From Angiostrongylus vasorum (taxonomy: Eukaryota; Nematoda; Chromadorea; Rhabditida; Metastrongylidae), in the NCBI GenBank assembly GCA_018806985.1, contig JADANN010000375.1, positions 992,001 to 1,056,000 of the forward strand: a stretch of DNA of 64,000 nt. The letters run 5' to 3'. The notes beneath the pieces are model-generated. The model was not told where the DNA came from. It saw only the letters and a list, made by a program, of their open reading frames with translations, and ran no database searches. The position numbers were made by a program, and so were the translations under genes. Shown here piece by piece: positions 10,317 to 21,079 of the stretch (its first letter is position 1; each line of letters opens with the position of its first letter).

Positions 10317-11246
10317 TACTTCGCGAGTACTTTCAGTTGCTCTCCTGGTCCGGGGTGATGAAATGTATTAAACTGAAGTCCAAATATGAAGTGAGTGTAA
10401 TTATGTAATTATTCTTCATTATCATGTCAACTGATACATACAGTAAGAACTATTCCAGAAGCGTTTGAATTTGTGCGAGTCTTTTGAAGAGAAGGCAGAA
10501 CTCGAAGTGAGAGCAAATATTTTTGTTGTCACAATTATTTCTGTATACAGATTTATGTAGGGAGAACTTTGCAGAAAATGCTGGGAGTGATAGACGAATG
10601 TGTGACGAAAATGGAACGAGCCAATTGCCGTTATGTACGGCATACTTTTCTAGATGAGTTCGCCTTTACTTCTTTTTGTCCTCAGAATGAAAATCTAGTG
10701 TCTGGTATTTCTCAGTTACCTTTTTTTTTGAAAATCTGTAATCTTCTTGAGAACCTGATTACTGAGATTACGTATGTAGGCTTGAAGACTTAATAGATGG
10801 GAAAAATCTTTCAAGCCAGAACTGATTACAATCAGCGTTCTCCAGACGTACGTGCACGTCTCAAATGAGTTTTAGCCACTTTGCAGAAAAAAGTCTCCAG
10901 TATTACACCTTATGTAGTGAGCTACATTTTTCTAGACCCGACCTTGTTCGACCCAACGAGAAGTGTTTCGGGTGAACAGAGAGTATCTGTTGATACGCCA
11001 TGTTCGAGTCATCAGGCTGCCTCATCCATGAGTGGACAAGATGAAAATGATGGCAGATCAATGACCAGCTCACCGAAAGAAGAGCGCGTAACCAACATAA
11101 TTCCTACGAATGGATTGACTACAGCTGCCAATACAAAGAGTGGGTTACCGTTCTATTCCACATTCAGTTTTACTAAACATGTCGTTTTCGAAGTTAAGAT
11201 CCTTTTTTTTCTAGGCACCATACAATGCCAAACTAAAAAGAAATAA
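10317..11246 (+). CDS. Candidate multi-exon host gene, 3' part (unidentified)
   Basis: The model is from splice-like signals and open frames only. Exon 10317-10390 (after TTGTAG) reads REYFQLLSWSGVMKCIKLKS and ends at GTGAGTG. Exon 10459-10506 (after TTCCAG) reads KRLNLCESFEEKAELE and ends at GTGAGAG. Exon 10551-10634 (after ATACAG) starts IYVGRTLQKMLGVIDECVTK and may end at GTACGG. After an uncertain exon near 10887, exon 10936-11139 (after TTTCTAG) is open, rich in Ser/Thr/Asp/Glu and starts near PTLFDPTRSVSGEQ; the last exon from 11215 reaches TAA at 11244-11246. The phases of the first three exons agree, and introns of 44-75 bases suit a nematode. The early exons are charged and could form a coiled coil. 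I cannot name the protein. A pseudogene is possible, because phase across the uncertain exon does not close. Confidence 0.4.
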
Positions 11247-11249
11247 ACA

Positions 11250-12685
11250 GTGCTTTTCAACCGTATGGAGAGCTGGGTCTCCTTGTTCGCTATTGTCTTT
11301 TTTGAATGTTGGTTTTTCCTGAACTTTCCTTTCATTAGTAAAGTGAAGTCTTTTTAAGCGTTTTGTGTACACTTTGGTGCGTAAGAACAACTAATTGGTT
11401 GATGTTAAACTGGAGGTGATTTAAAAAACTCGATAAAGTCTTTGGCATGGCAAACGATAGAGGATCAATGTGTGCAAAATATCTGGAGTAGTGCAGTCGA
11501 TGGGCACATGCAAAATAAGTACGGAGGTGTACTTGCAAAAGCAGAGAGATTTGTAGCATATATTAATGAGGAATTGTTAAGACGTGGAAGGCCATCATAA
11601 AAAATACAGCGTGTGTGATTGAAGAGCTCAACAATTGAAGTTTACTCATGAGATCAAGGAGCAGGGAGCTGGCTCTGAACAGTGCGAAGAGAAAGTATTA
11701 AGATGCACTTATGAGAACGTAGTCGTGTGTACGTAGGATTTATGAGAAGGTAACTATGGATGCAAATACGGCTCATGGAAATACTTAGCTCACTAATCAG
11801 TGTCTATTTTAAGAAACAGAGAAGTACGGTGATATACGGAGTGCATCCTGTATCCAAGCAAATTTCGTGACGTTACTCAAGCTTGGGTGCCGTGGAGAAG
11901 GTCGCAAGGACCTATAAGGCGATGCTACCTTACTCGATGGTTATGGATAGGTATGTGTGAAGGCCAAGCACGTGGGTTATGAGTCAAGTGGTTTGAAATA
12001 TAATAGACTAGATGACGGGGTACTAAAAGAAGTTCATACTCGGTCTACGGCCTTATGCTGAAATACAGAATATTCTTCGGAATGTAGCCAACAGTTTGTA
12101 TAGGAAAACCCTTCTCTATCCAAAGCCACATTCTTTCATAATGAAGGTGAATCATTTCTTAGCTATCACGTTGGAATCGTGCAACGACTTTGAGATACGA
12201 GATTGCAAACTCCAGAGTCTTTTCTATTACTGTATTCCCCCATCACAACATAGGTGTTTATTTCATTATCACTGGCACTTCGTTGAAGCATAAAAGGGTT
12301 CAGTTGAGAAAAAACAACAGCACTTTCTTAGATTATCGAGCTGACCCGAGTTTGGCACAATGATCCTTATTCGGCTAAAGTTGTGACGTCATAGAAGAAA
12401 CAGCAGTGCCCACCTAATTTTTGTTCTGCGTGGTTTTCTGTCGTTTGGGCGCTGACATAGTCCCCATTAGTTTTTTTTTGCTATTTGCACGGAGCTCTCT
12501 CATAGAAGGATTTCACACCGCTTGGTCGCAAATGATCGTGGCATGTTCCCATGTGACGGATACAGGGGTTAATTGCAGACCAAAAGCAACCATACGTTCT
12601 CTGAGGCGAAAGAGGAGCCAGGCGATAGACTCCCTGTTTTCGCTGAGCGGATTGGTACATAACTTCTATGTTTACGAGGACGTAT
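11250..12685. other. Unassigned sequence
   Basis: No repeat or gene that I can support. Reading frames near 12100-12290 and 12420-12680 lack recognisable motifs. The last 60 bases resemble the 5' region of RTE copies. Confidence 0.4.
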
Positions 12686-12689
12686 TAGG

Positions 12690-13318
12690 TTCTGCTAAAA
12701 TCTCAGGACATATCCAGACTGCCCAATTCTCGAAGGATTAAAGAGACGATATGTACCTGCAATGCACGCACACTTGCATCCGTACCCTCGGTAGAAGACC
12801 TCATCGTGAAGGCAAAAAGCATAAGTAACAACGTCAGTCATCGGACTGGCCGGTAAATGAAGAGGCCACTCATTCAACGCCGTCTATGACACCGGAGTAG
12901 AACTGTTGCTGGAAACATGCGACAGTAGAGGAGTCGGCGGCGTCGGCGGCGTCGGCGTTCTCGTCAAAACGAGTTTGGCCATGGGCATTTGATTCATTCG
13001 AACAACCTAAATGGGACGGTTATGGTTGGAGAGATGTTGATCAGTACCGGCTTCGATAACCTTCCTCGTTTACGTACCGACATCGAGCCGCGATGAGGAC
13101 GAGGTTGAATCGTTCTATATAGATTGGAAGGAACTTGTAAAGAAAAGACCATACAGTCTTCCAGGTCATGAACGATAAGGTTGGGTCTAGAGGAATACTC
13201 TATAGAAAAGCACATTAGAACCCACAGATTAGAATGGAGCCAGAGGGGTGAACGGCTGTCTGAGTTTATCACGACTAACAAGAACATTCATGGTAACTCG
13301 CAATTCTAGAGGCCCCGC
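12690..13318 (+). pseudogene. RTE-clade LINE, copy c (endonuclease fragment)
   Basis: Fragment of the RTE endonuclease region. It shows degenerate CTGCAATGCACGCACACTTG (the block encoding the ICTYNAR motif), then NAVYDTG-like text (about 12875), the GVGVL region (about 12930-12965) and SFEQPKWDGYGW (about 12992). The DFNAKIG region follows as MNDKVGS, and IHGNSQF is near 13290. Stops and frameshifts are throughout. Similarity stops at 13318, where mariner sequence begins. Confidence 0.7.
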
Positions 13319-13324
13319 ACACCA

Positions 13325-13850
13325 TCCACATTTCGTCGCACGTCACAATTCAATCAAGAAAGGGATCGTTTTATTGCGCGGAATAAGAGGAGACGACACT
13401 TCAAAACGGTTCTTGATTATCGTTCAAATCGTGCGGCGCTCACTTGCCAAGTTTTTTGTATTTCCTATGCGATTTAATTCAGTGGAAATAGTTCCTGTGC
13501 TTATGCCAAGCTGTTCTGCAAGCTATCGAACAGTTGTTGGCATGTTTATTCCATAGTGCCCTCAATTCTTCACCGTCAAGTTCATTGGGACGTCCGTGGC
13601 CTTCCTAATCTTCGAGGTTGGAATCACTAGACCGGAGTTTCGGGAGCCATGTTCGCACTGTTGATTCACCAACACTACCTTCACTCCAAACTTCATTGTT
13701 TCGAGTCGTCTCTGCTTCACTGCGATTGAGTTTGAACTCAAAAAAGCAAATTGGACGAAAACTCGTTTTTTGACATCTAAAAGCTGAAGAGTTCAAAACT
13801 GGAAAAAATTTAACTTTTGACAAAATAATAAGTCGTGGTTAGAAAAAAAG
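13325..13850 (-). pseudogene. mariner transposase fragment
   Basis: Minus-strand N-terminal part of a mariner (Tc1/mariner) DDE transposase. In order it reads KLNRSEAETTRNNEVWSEGS, then STVRTWLPKL, then after an in-frame stop GHGRPNELDGEELRALWNK. After a frameshift it gives LAEQLGISTGTISTELNRIG and lastly NRFEVSSPLIPRNKTIP. These match the mariner helix-turn-helix region (WSEGSVSESTVR..., ELAEQLGVSHTTIS) and the start of the catalytic domain. The DD(34)D residues are missing, so the piece is C-terminally truncated and dead. I did not find a paired inverted terminal repeat. Confidence 0.8.
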
Positions 13851-14139
13851 TAAAATCGAACTTCTTATGAAATGCTGTGGGGTGCAAAGAATATTTTATT
13901 GGTAAAAAAAATACATTAACAAAACAAATATTTTTAAGACGCTGATTTATTTTTTGAATAGACAAATATCTTGGTTTCACGATCCGTCTGTGGCATAGAA
14001 CTATGACAGTTCAAACGATTAAGCCTTAACATTTGTGCGACTTTCACGGATTAACTAATTCTTTCTCAACTTAAAGGAACCAAATGATTAAATTCATGGT
14101 CGGAAGTGCGACCTAATAGATGCAGTACCATCCTCTCCA
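13851..14139. other. AT-rich unassigned sequence
   Basis: Probably the untranslated end of the mariner element plus flank; no inverted terminal repeat was confirmed. Nothing else is recognised. Confidence 0.3.
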
Positions 14140-14370
14140 AACTCCATGGAACGGATGCTTAAGTGCCGACGAGATAATACATACTGTAGCTTTAAGTAAT
14201 CTGTATTTATTACATTAACCACTACTTGCCACGTGAATATTGTAAGGATAACCGATCCATATGAAGTACTGATGTTCTTCATTCCACATCGTCCTCATTG
14301 CAGCTCCGATAAGAAAGCAAACAGATAAAAACTAAGGAGTGCCATGAATTAAGGCAGGCAATTATGGCCA
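14140..14370 (-). pseudogene. Degenerate copy of the exon at 43.08-43.24 kb
   Basis: Reverse-complemented, the order of shared blocks is AATTGCCTGCCTTAATTCAT, TTAGTTTTTATCTGTTTGCT, TTATCGGAGCTGCAATGAGG, GAAGAACATCAGTACTTCAT, then GGTTATCCTTACAATATTCA. It parallels the exon modelled at 43077-43242 but has an in-frame stop and a frameshift. The donor position reads GCAAGT where the other copy has GTTAGT. It is either a paralogous pseudogene or a duplicated fragment. Confidence 0.5.
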
Positions 14371-14609
14371 TTCCACTTCTGGAAGCACTTTTCATTTATG
14401 CTGGAAATAGTCGTATATCAACACAAAATGCCCGATATGCATCGCATACCATGCAGGCAGGTGATAACCAGGAAGACCCAAACGAATTGCGAGCTATACA
14501 TTTGTCTGTCAATGACTTCTTTGATGCGTCGACCTTCTTCACTGCAGTTTTTTGTTGTCAACCGACAGCTGGTCCAACACAGAAGTTGCAGTTCGCTGGT
14601 TTCTTGATT

Positions 14610-15020
14610 GGTATACGGGAGGTTGTTGTTGTACTATTTATTCACAAAAGCTAACGTTTCGGAAGATTTCGCCTTCTTTTGAGCCTGATAAGGTCACGTT
14701 AACTGCAATATAGTCGACCAAATACTTTCAGAGCTTCACCAGAAGAACCTTGAGACCTATAGTTCTGTCGTGTTGGGAACAAAACGGCTTCTTAACACAC
14801 TCATCGTTCTTCTATGAATCTCCAGCTAAGTGTTTCACATGAAAACCAATCGCATGGAGTTCACATGGATGGCCAATACATCAATCTCAATTAAAATATG
14901 GCTGAGATATTGTTTAGATTATTATAACGTAGTAAAAGGCATCGCTTTTCGTGGTTCGTCAAGGAATAGGCACTTATCCAGAATGCTTCAAGAGTTTTAT
15001 GCGCCCAAGTTTTAGATTAA
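14610..15020 (-). pseudogene. PLE 3' end (terminal repeat and C-terminal coding remnant)
   Basis: On the minus strand a degenerate terminal core (14652-14685, GGCTCAAAAGAAGGCGAAAT then CTTCCGAAACGTTAGC) is preceded by the PLE subterminal region. Blocks such as CACACTCATCGTTCTTCTAT and CATGGAGTTCACATGGA match the terminal repeats at 36.6 and 37.1 kb. A trace of the GIY-YIG C-terminal coding block lies near 14985. Unlike other loci, I see no facing plus-strand arm. Confidence 0.6.
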
Positions 15021-15239
15021 TGTTTTAGGATGGTGAATGCTCCTTCTGTAAATTCTCACCTTCTAGCACTTTTTTTTGCAAGCGGTCGGTTACTTTTTAA
15101 TTTCTGCTCTCATCCTTGATTCCGTGTTTTTATATCTTCTCTGAATCAGTTAGTAAGAAGACCGAACGAGGGAACCATTGCTTTCCTTTCCTATGAAAAG
15201 GTTCCATCCCGAAATGTCAGTGGTGCACGATTTATCTTC

Positions 15240-15810
15240 CACCTCTCTATTGTTTATCTTGTCGACTGTACGAGATCCTTTCCCCTAGTTGGCCCAATAC
15301 AAGATCGAATAATTTGGATTGGAAAAAAATAAGAATGAAAACCGTCTTGCAGGATCTCTGCCCACAGTACGCTCGTATATGATGATAATATTTCGAACCA
15401 AATCCTGTATATGACGAGAACATTTTGAACCAAATGCCACCTAAACGTCGTGCTTGAAGAACACATGACAATGGACTACGTGCTTTGGAAGGATTTAGAA
15501 GTTGCTCTAAATTTGCCTCCACTCCTCAAGCAAGAAGGTGATCTCACGATCGCATCTTCATTACTACTAAGGAGTTGCTCGAAAAAAGAGAAAAACTAAA
15601 TCCCTATTCTACTGCAACATGCTCAACAGGGCTCGTAACAAATTGCACTTGCAGAAAAACCTTGCAAAAAGATCCTACAGGAAGAAGAAGCCGTTAGAAG
15701 CAATAAAGCCGCCAGAACAAGAACTGCAGAAATGCCATCGGACATTGACCGAGCGCAATGCTCCGTTGTCAGCTTTGGTGAAAGAAGATTTCTTTACATT
15801 TCACACGACC
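15240..15810. other. Unassigned sequence, possibly coding-like
   Basis: Both strands have medium reading frames. The plus strand around 15619-15800 gives a basic, Lys/Gln-rich stretch (LHLQKNLAKRSYRKKKPLEA) that could be a coiled-coil exon or part of an unrecognised element. I see no known motif and no second copy. Confidence 0.3.
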
Positions 15811-15814
15811 CATC

Positions 15815-15985
15815 ATCATATACTCTGCTGATTCCAGCACTTTTTGCATTCGATCTGTTTTTCTCGCATTTATCGTCTACAGTGGTATTTGAACATTTAG
15901 CGTGTTGTTTCAGCTCCTGTTTGAGGGTTTCGACTTCTTTATCAATGTCGTAAAATGCTGGTCGAGTCAATTCTCCTTGCAATCG
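15815..15985 (-). mobile_element. SINE family C, copy 3 (3' part)
   Basis: Reverse-complemented, it contains GACCAGCATTTTACGACATT, a repeated CAAACAGGAGCTGAAACAAC-like block, and CGAATGCAAAAAGTGCTGG, the same order as at 21.25-21.41 kb and in part at 35.47-35.6 kb. The tRNA-like head is missing. It lies next to a family B copy in the same orientation, and together they create a long but meaningless reading frame. Confidence 0.6.
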
Positions 15986-16057
15986 TGGAGATATCTGGGC
16001 AATGGCGTTCCTACGTAGACCGAGAGAGTGTATTTTTGATGACCAAAGATAGACAGG

Positions 16058-16340
16058 TAGGGAGAACCCTCGGCGTTGATCAGTCTCCGAGGGATGCGCC
16101 ATGCATTCGACTACATTAAGGATTGTTTGGAGGTGATTGAATGCACATCTGGTCGTTACAATGACTCGCGTTGGTCTACCAGTGTACCGACCCAGTGCTG
16201 CTATCCTCCCAGAGTAGTCTGGTACCAATTTGCCGACCCCGAAGAGATGGAAGACTTGCTGGACCACGGGCGCGGGGATCGATTCCACTGTGTGTTGCAG
16301 GGCGCCTCCGAGCACTGCACCACACGTTATGGGCGGAGAT
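16058..16340 (-). mobile_element. SINE family B, copy 4
   Basis: Minus-strand copy with head text GTGGTGCAGTGCTCGGAGGC, box B-like GGAATCGATCCCCGCG, central domain CATCTCTTCGGGGTCGGCAA and ATTGGTACCAGACTACTCTG. The tail CGGAGACTGATCAACGCC is at its low-coordinate end. Confidence 0.75.
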
Positions 16341-16554
16341 AGGATTACTAGTACTACCCACCACGACATGAATTAATAACGGGAATCTTCTACACTAATC
16401 TTGGTCATCGTGTAATTCAATTCCAGATCCTGTAATTTCCACTGGAGAAAAAACCGCATGGGTTTCTTCTCTCTGAATTCAAGTTGCGATCGGAAACGTG
16501 GAAAAGGCACAGCTCGAGGATCCGATAATCCAACCAGTGACAGCAAAGTGTAAC

Positions 16555-17535
16555 CACTGGTGGCCACAATTTTACGCAATTCTCGCAAACCTTATGACGT
16601 CCCACCTTCAAAAGGAAAGAAACCAGACCAGTGGAAGAGGTCGCGTACGATGAACCTGCCCAAGAAAGGTGACCAAAGGAGTCGGTTACTATCTTTCGAT
16701 AAACTTGTTGGATGTGCTGTACAAGCTTTTCATAAAAATTATCCTGTTGGCCATATCAAGTACATTGAATGAGGTGCAACCAAGTGACCAAGTAAGGTTT
16801 CGAAAGTGAGTTTGCTGCACGAACCACATCCAAACTGTGCACACGGTCTTGTGGCGAAGTCTGTCGAGAATACCACATCCCCAGTCTTAAATTTTGTCGC
16901 CCACGAAAAAGCGTTTGACAGTGTCGAAACGAATGCAATTCTAACAGCGCTCTTCGACCAAGGATTGAACCCGTCCCTACATAAGAACTCTATTTGACTG
17001 GTATCGGAATTTTCTGACGAATATACAGCTTTACCATCGACGTCTTATTGTACCCACAAAAAAAAGGAGTTCGATAAGGCGGTACCATGTCGTCAAAGCT
17101 GTTAGTTCCTCGTAGCAGTGGACAATGCATTCGCTCGACTGGGATGATACGTACTGATGCGAAATTCTTATCAAATCTAAGTTTCACTGACGACACTGTC
17201 ATCTTTCCAGGAAGCACCAAAGAAGCAGAGTTGGTAATCAATGAGCTCAACGAAGCGGAAAGAAAAGATGAGACTACGCATAAATCGGAAGATCTTAAAT
17301 TTGTTGAAAGCCGATGGTGCGAAGGTGAACAGATCAATCTGAATGATTCTCTAACTACAAATCAAACAGCTGCACCCGCACCTGAACTTGTTTTACAAAT
17401 CACGATGTGAGGTGTGCACCCATCGCCACGACCAAGTTAAACCACCACCACGACGGACGAGGACTGCAAGGCAAAGTATTGAAAATGTGCTTGGGTTCGC
17501 ACAATTTGTCAAAACGGGCTGTCCAAGTATCTAAG
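16555..17535 (+). pseudogene. Second RTE-type LINE lineage (RT domain and 3' end)
   Basis: An RT fragment clearly different from copies a-g. In order: KKPDQWKRSRTMNLPKKGD (about 16618), VGCAVQAFHKNYPVGHIKYI (about 16708), and VAHEKAFDSVETNAILTALF (about 16898, RT palm motif A region). Then FTDDTVIFPGSTKEAELVIN (about 17185), where FTDD replaces the usual FADD. SRWCEGEQINLNDS (about 17310) follows. The 3' end at 17515-17545 is CTGTCCAAGTATCTAAGTAA with ATAAGTA, close to the tail of SINE family D. Stops and frameshifts make it inactive. The endonuclease is absent, a typical 5' truncation. Confidence 0.8.
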
Positions 17536-17884
17536 TAAATAAGTATTTCATGTATTACTGTGCTAGGCATTTGTATCATAACGGTCGGAGGTGAATACTC
17601 TAATCGTCTGCGCCCTGAAATGGTGTCTTGGGGTTTTAGTTAATGCTTCTGGTAGCACAATGGCTAGAGATAGCTCAGAGTACACATGTATTTGGTGGTT
17701 TGACTCGATGAATGTTATATCAATTCCTTAATCTCTTTGGAGGGCTAATTGAAAGCATATTTGCTGGGAAGATAAGAAGGGAGGCGGTTATCTGACTTCC
17801 TCTTAGAAAAAAAGTAACTGTCGCTTTAGCCGGTTTCCTGTGCACATCCTTAAGAAACTGACCTTATTGAAATTAGTAGGAAGC

Positions 17885-18025
17885 ACTATAGAGCAGAAGC
17901 GGTTAATCCGCTCAACAACGCATTCAACGTCAAACATGAAATGGAATCACTGCCGATGTTACGTAGTAGTTGGAAGCTGATCGACCATGAAAACAGACCA
18001 AAACATTCTGAAATAACGTTGGGTG
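17885..18025 (+). repeat. RTE 5'-end fragment
   Basis: GCAGAAGCGGTTAATCCGCT, TGGAATCACTGCCGATGTTA, TTGGAAGCTGATCGACCATG and CAGACCAAAACATTCTGAAA match 50225-50410, just upstream of RTE copy f. Part of it also matches the minus strand near 62265-62290 next to copy g. It is an isolated piece of the RTE 5' region. Confidence 0.5.
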
Positions 18026-18224
18026 CTAGATTTTCAGCCAGTTTCTTCCAACATGCATGCTTCTCACAAAATGTAAAAAATTAACACAGTCACCTCTTAT
18101 TGGCGAATGGATGGCTTGAATCTTGTCAACACGCATGATTCAGGAAACAGTATATCAATATTTTTTGCAAAATTTTCCATTCAAGTGAAAATTTTTCAAA
18201 CTCAAACACAGCTTTACTGTGGTT

Positions 18225-18480
18225 CAATGCCAATTTGAGCTCTCCAGATCATTCCCGCTAAAGGGTGAATGCTGATGGTACGTTAGGGTAAAGAACTAGC
18301 CGAGATCAAGTAAAAATTAGGGGGTCTATGATGCAATGGGTAACATGTGAGCCTTCGGAAAGGGTTATTGTGTGTTCGAATCTAGGCTGGGGTCCAAGTT
18401 TGGCGAATATCTCGGCATCATAGTGGTTGTATTTTGCACAATACCCTCTCATGAAATAGTAATAGTCAGTACGTAAAAAG
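18225..18480 (+). mobile_element. SINE family A, diverged copy
   Basis: Order: CAGATCATTCCCGCTAAAGG, GAACTAGCCGAGA, a tRNA-like block with GTGTTCGAATC (a near-perfect box B) at about 18372, then AATATCTCGGCATCATAGTG and GTTGTATTTTGCACAATACC. The middle differs from the common form (GATGCAATGGGTAACATG in place of GGTGTGGTGGTGAACGCG), so this and 34.05-34.2 kb may form a subfamily. Confidence 0.6.
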
Positions 18481-18527
18481 CTACATACTGTGATTAATGA
18501 ATGGATTATGTAGAGTATTTTTGATAT

Positions 18528-18903
18528 ACTTGATACTTGAACAGCCCGTCCCCACTAGCTCTGCGGGCTCCAGCATAATCACCATTTTTCGGAGATTTGC
18601 TGGTTAAGCCATTGTGGTTCTCTGGAATCCCGAGGACAGCCTGGCCAAAGTCTGCCCGAGGTCGTCACCACGACAGGCAGTAGCAGCCCTTGTGGATCAG
18701 AGCGAGATTTGCCACCATGCGACGTTGACACCAGGACGGTGGTGGATCCTGGTATTGGTTTACTCTTAGCTAGGCTTCCTGATGGAAACGCTGGACTCCT
18801 TCTCAGCTTGGGAGACCCTGCTGTGGGGACGAATCCCCCGCTGTACATCGCAGTCCGACACCGAGAAACACCTGCCAGCCACGATGGGGCGGTAACTCGT
18901 TCG
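18528..18903 (-). mobile_element. SINE family D, copy 1
   Basis: The element is bounded by a 15-base target-site duplication with one mismatch (GAGTATTTTTGATAT at 18513-18527 and GAGTATTTTTGCTAT at 18904-18918). Read on the minus strand it begins with a tRNA-like head (GTGGCTGGCAGGTGTTTCTC, then GGGGGATTCGTCCCC as box B). It ends with GGGCTGTTCAAGTATCAAGT, an (AAGT)-type tail expected for RTE-mobilised SINEs. Confidence 0.8.
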
Positions 18904-19004
18904 GAGTATTTTTGCTATCCTGATTAGAAGGACTGTTTTCAAGCACATTTATGACAGCAGATATTAAAAATTGATCCGATTTTTGCATATGAACTCTACA
19001 TGAG

Positions 19005-19545
19005 GTACCGTAGAGGTTAGATGTCTGTTTGGCTCATCACTATAAAGAGATTCTATCCCTAACTACTTTGCATCTGTCTGGGAGGAAGATATTTTTTGGA
19101 TCTGCTCTGAAAACGTTCTCAATCGACCTGTCGATTAGTTCGAAGGGATTTTCTCACAACATAAATTCTTGGTATTGGCAAAAAAACTACAGTTTTGGAA
19201 AAACCTTAAGTCACTAAACTGCAAACTTCTCTCCGAAGAGCTGATCACTGCTTATGGTGAATAGGTAGACGGTTGGACGGCTATGGTAGTGCTTAAGGGT
19301 GTCCAGCAATACTTACACGATGAATGGCTTGACCTCATCCATCTGGCAAAGCAGGCTCTTCATCGTGCCCATAAATTGGTACTAGGCTTATTTTGGTGGT
19401 AAAAATTCCTGAATCGACAGATCAGTTGGCGCCACGTGAGCTATTGTTTAGGTCGAATATGCCATCATTCAGCTGGAATACACCATGAATAGAGCCATAT
19501 GCATGACTTCTCCCTTAGCGATTGATCAGTATCGAGTGCATCGTT
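19005..19545 (+). repeat. Large inverted repeat, left arm
   Basis: It pairs with 20485-21015. Matching blocks, left versus reverse complement of right: CTCTCCGAAGAGCTGATCAC / CTCTCCGTAAGGCTGACCAC; TTGGACGGCTATGGTAGTGC / TTGGACGGCTATAGTGTAGT; CATATGCATGACTTCTCCCT / CATATGCATGGCTTCTCCCT. The arm contains a tRNA-like segment (TATAGTGTAGTGGTTAGGGG in the better arm) and a family B-like tail, so at least part is a SINE, but the arm extends about 230 bases upstream of that head. Confidence 0.6.
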
Positions 19546-19744
19546 TTTTTTACTTTATTTCCTTAAATAAAATGCTTTTTTCGCTGCTTTGCCAGCTTTA
19601 ACTAAGTGGTATTAAAGAAATTTCAACGGAGTGTTGTCATGCCTACTTTTGACTTTATTCGATTGCATCGCAATTCTTATATTCAAGCGATTGGCACAGT
19701 GTTACGGAAAGTTGAATGAGGAAGCTTTTGAGGACGAAACACCC

Positions 19745-19880
19745 GGATCTACACATCGGTAGGCCACCTCAAGGGAAAGAGACTAATTATCTATTTAATT
19801 ACCTCTGCATTCCTCAATGTAGGTGAGCGCAGAATGCTACAGCGATTGATCAGCGGCGAACACCTTATCCTATATTATTT
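19745..19880 (+). mobile_element. SINE family B-like fragment
   Basis: Degenerate 3' half: ACACATCGGTAGGCCACCTC, a gap, then ATTGATCAGCGGCGAACACC and TTATCC, corresponding to the family tail. It lies in the loop of the 19-21 kb inverted repeat. The rest of the loop (19546-20484) has no recognised feature. Confidence 0.4.
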
Positions 19881-20484
19881 CTGCTTATTCACGCCCAAGC
19901 AGTGGTATTTGAGGGTTCAAAGAAGATTAACGCTTAACAATTTCTTCAAGTCAATGTGGGGAGAAGAGGACGGATCGTCAAACTTTATGCAGTTAAGCTT
20001 TACGCTCTAACAGATCCATCTCAGCTTCGTTAGCTACTAATGGGAGAAGTGCAGTTCTTAGCTCCAAAAATTTTACGGTGTAAATATTTAGTGCTCTTTC
20101 TATCGGACCCACAAATGTTAAACATTCCTTATATGCGACAGACAATGTGATTTAATAGTATGGCATCGAAAGATTTCATAGATCAAAAGCAAAAGCCTTC
20201 TACATAACGGAGCCGTGAAAATGGTTAGGATATTATTTAGTTAACTCTTTAAGGCTGAAGATTTTTCGTGCCAAATAACGCAAGGCTTAGGGTTACAGAG
20301 GCAGTAGAAGAGCAATAAGGCATTTGCTGCTCACTTTTTCTAAGATTTGTTAAGAATGTTGTAACTGCGATGCGAGATGGAATAAAACCAAACCTAGGCA
20401 TAATAACAGGTCGATAAAATTCTTGAATACGATTTAGTTGAAAGCTCATCAAAAAAGCATTTTATTTAGAGAAATAGGGTACAA

Positions 20485-21015
20485 AAGACAATGCATTAAG
20501 CGTTGATTAATCGCTGAGGGAGAAGCCATGCATATGACTCCATTCATAGTATTACACAGCCGAATGAATGCAAATTCAACCCGCAGAACAACTTGCGGAA
20601 AGCGCACTGATATGAAGATTCAGTAATTTTTTACTCCAACAAAAGCCTAGTGGTAATTTATGGACATGATAAAGAGCCTGCTTTGTGAGCTCGAGCATTT
20701 ATCGTATTGCTGGACACCCCTAACCACTACACTATAGCCGTCCAACTGTCTACTTATTCACCTTAAACAGTGGTCAGCCTTACGGAGAGAAGTTTGCAGT
20801 TTAGCGACTGGGTTTTCCAGAACTTAAGTTTTCTTTTTGCCAATTTCAAGAATTTATGTGCTGTGAAAGTTTATTCAAACTAATCGACAAGCCAATCGAG
20901 AACGTAATAACAGATCGAATCCAAAAAAACCTTTTTGCAAATTCCAAGTAGATGAGATAGTATCTCCTTCTTGTGATCAGCCCTAACAGACAAGGCTATT
21001 TTTTTAAAGACTGTG
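20485..21015 (-). repeat. Large inverted repeat, right arm (family F SINE)
   Basis: Read on the minus strand, the arm has GGCTATAGTGTAGTGGTTAG (box A-like) and TGCTCGAGCTC (box B-like) about 40 bases later. About 130 bases on comes a 3' end (TATGCATGGCTTCTCCCTCA, GCGATTAATCAACGC) like the tail of family B. The head resembles tRNA-derived SINEs more than any in the other families. The arms differ by indels and many substitutions, so the duplication is old. Confidence 0.55.
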
Positions 21016-21079
21016 GCCAAAAATGTTCCTGAAAACTGTATTTCTGATTATTAGTATATCAAAAGGAGGCGGATAACAA

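Noticed and set aside
15794..16369. 191-codon minus-strand reading frame
   Set aside because: It spans a family C SINE fragment and a family B SINE in the same orientation; no protein motif, and the same DNA is repeated elsewhere without this frame.
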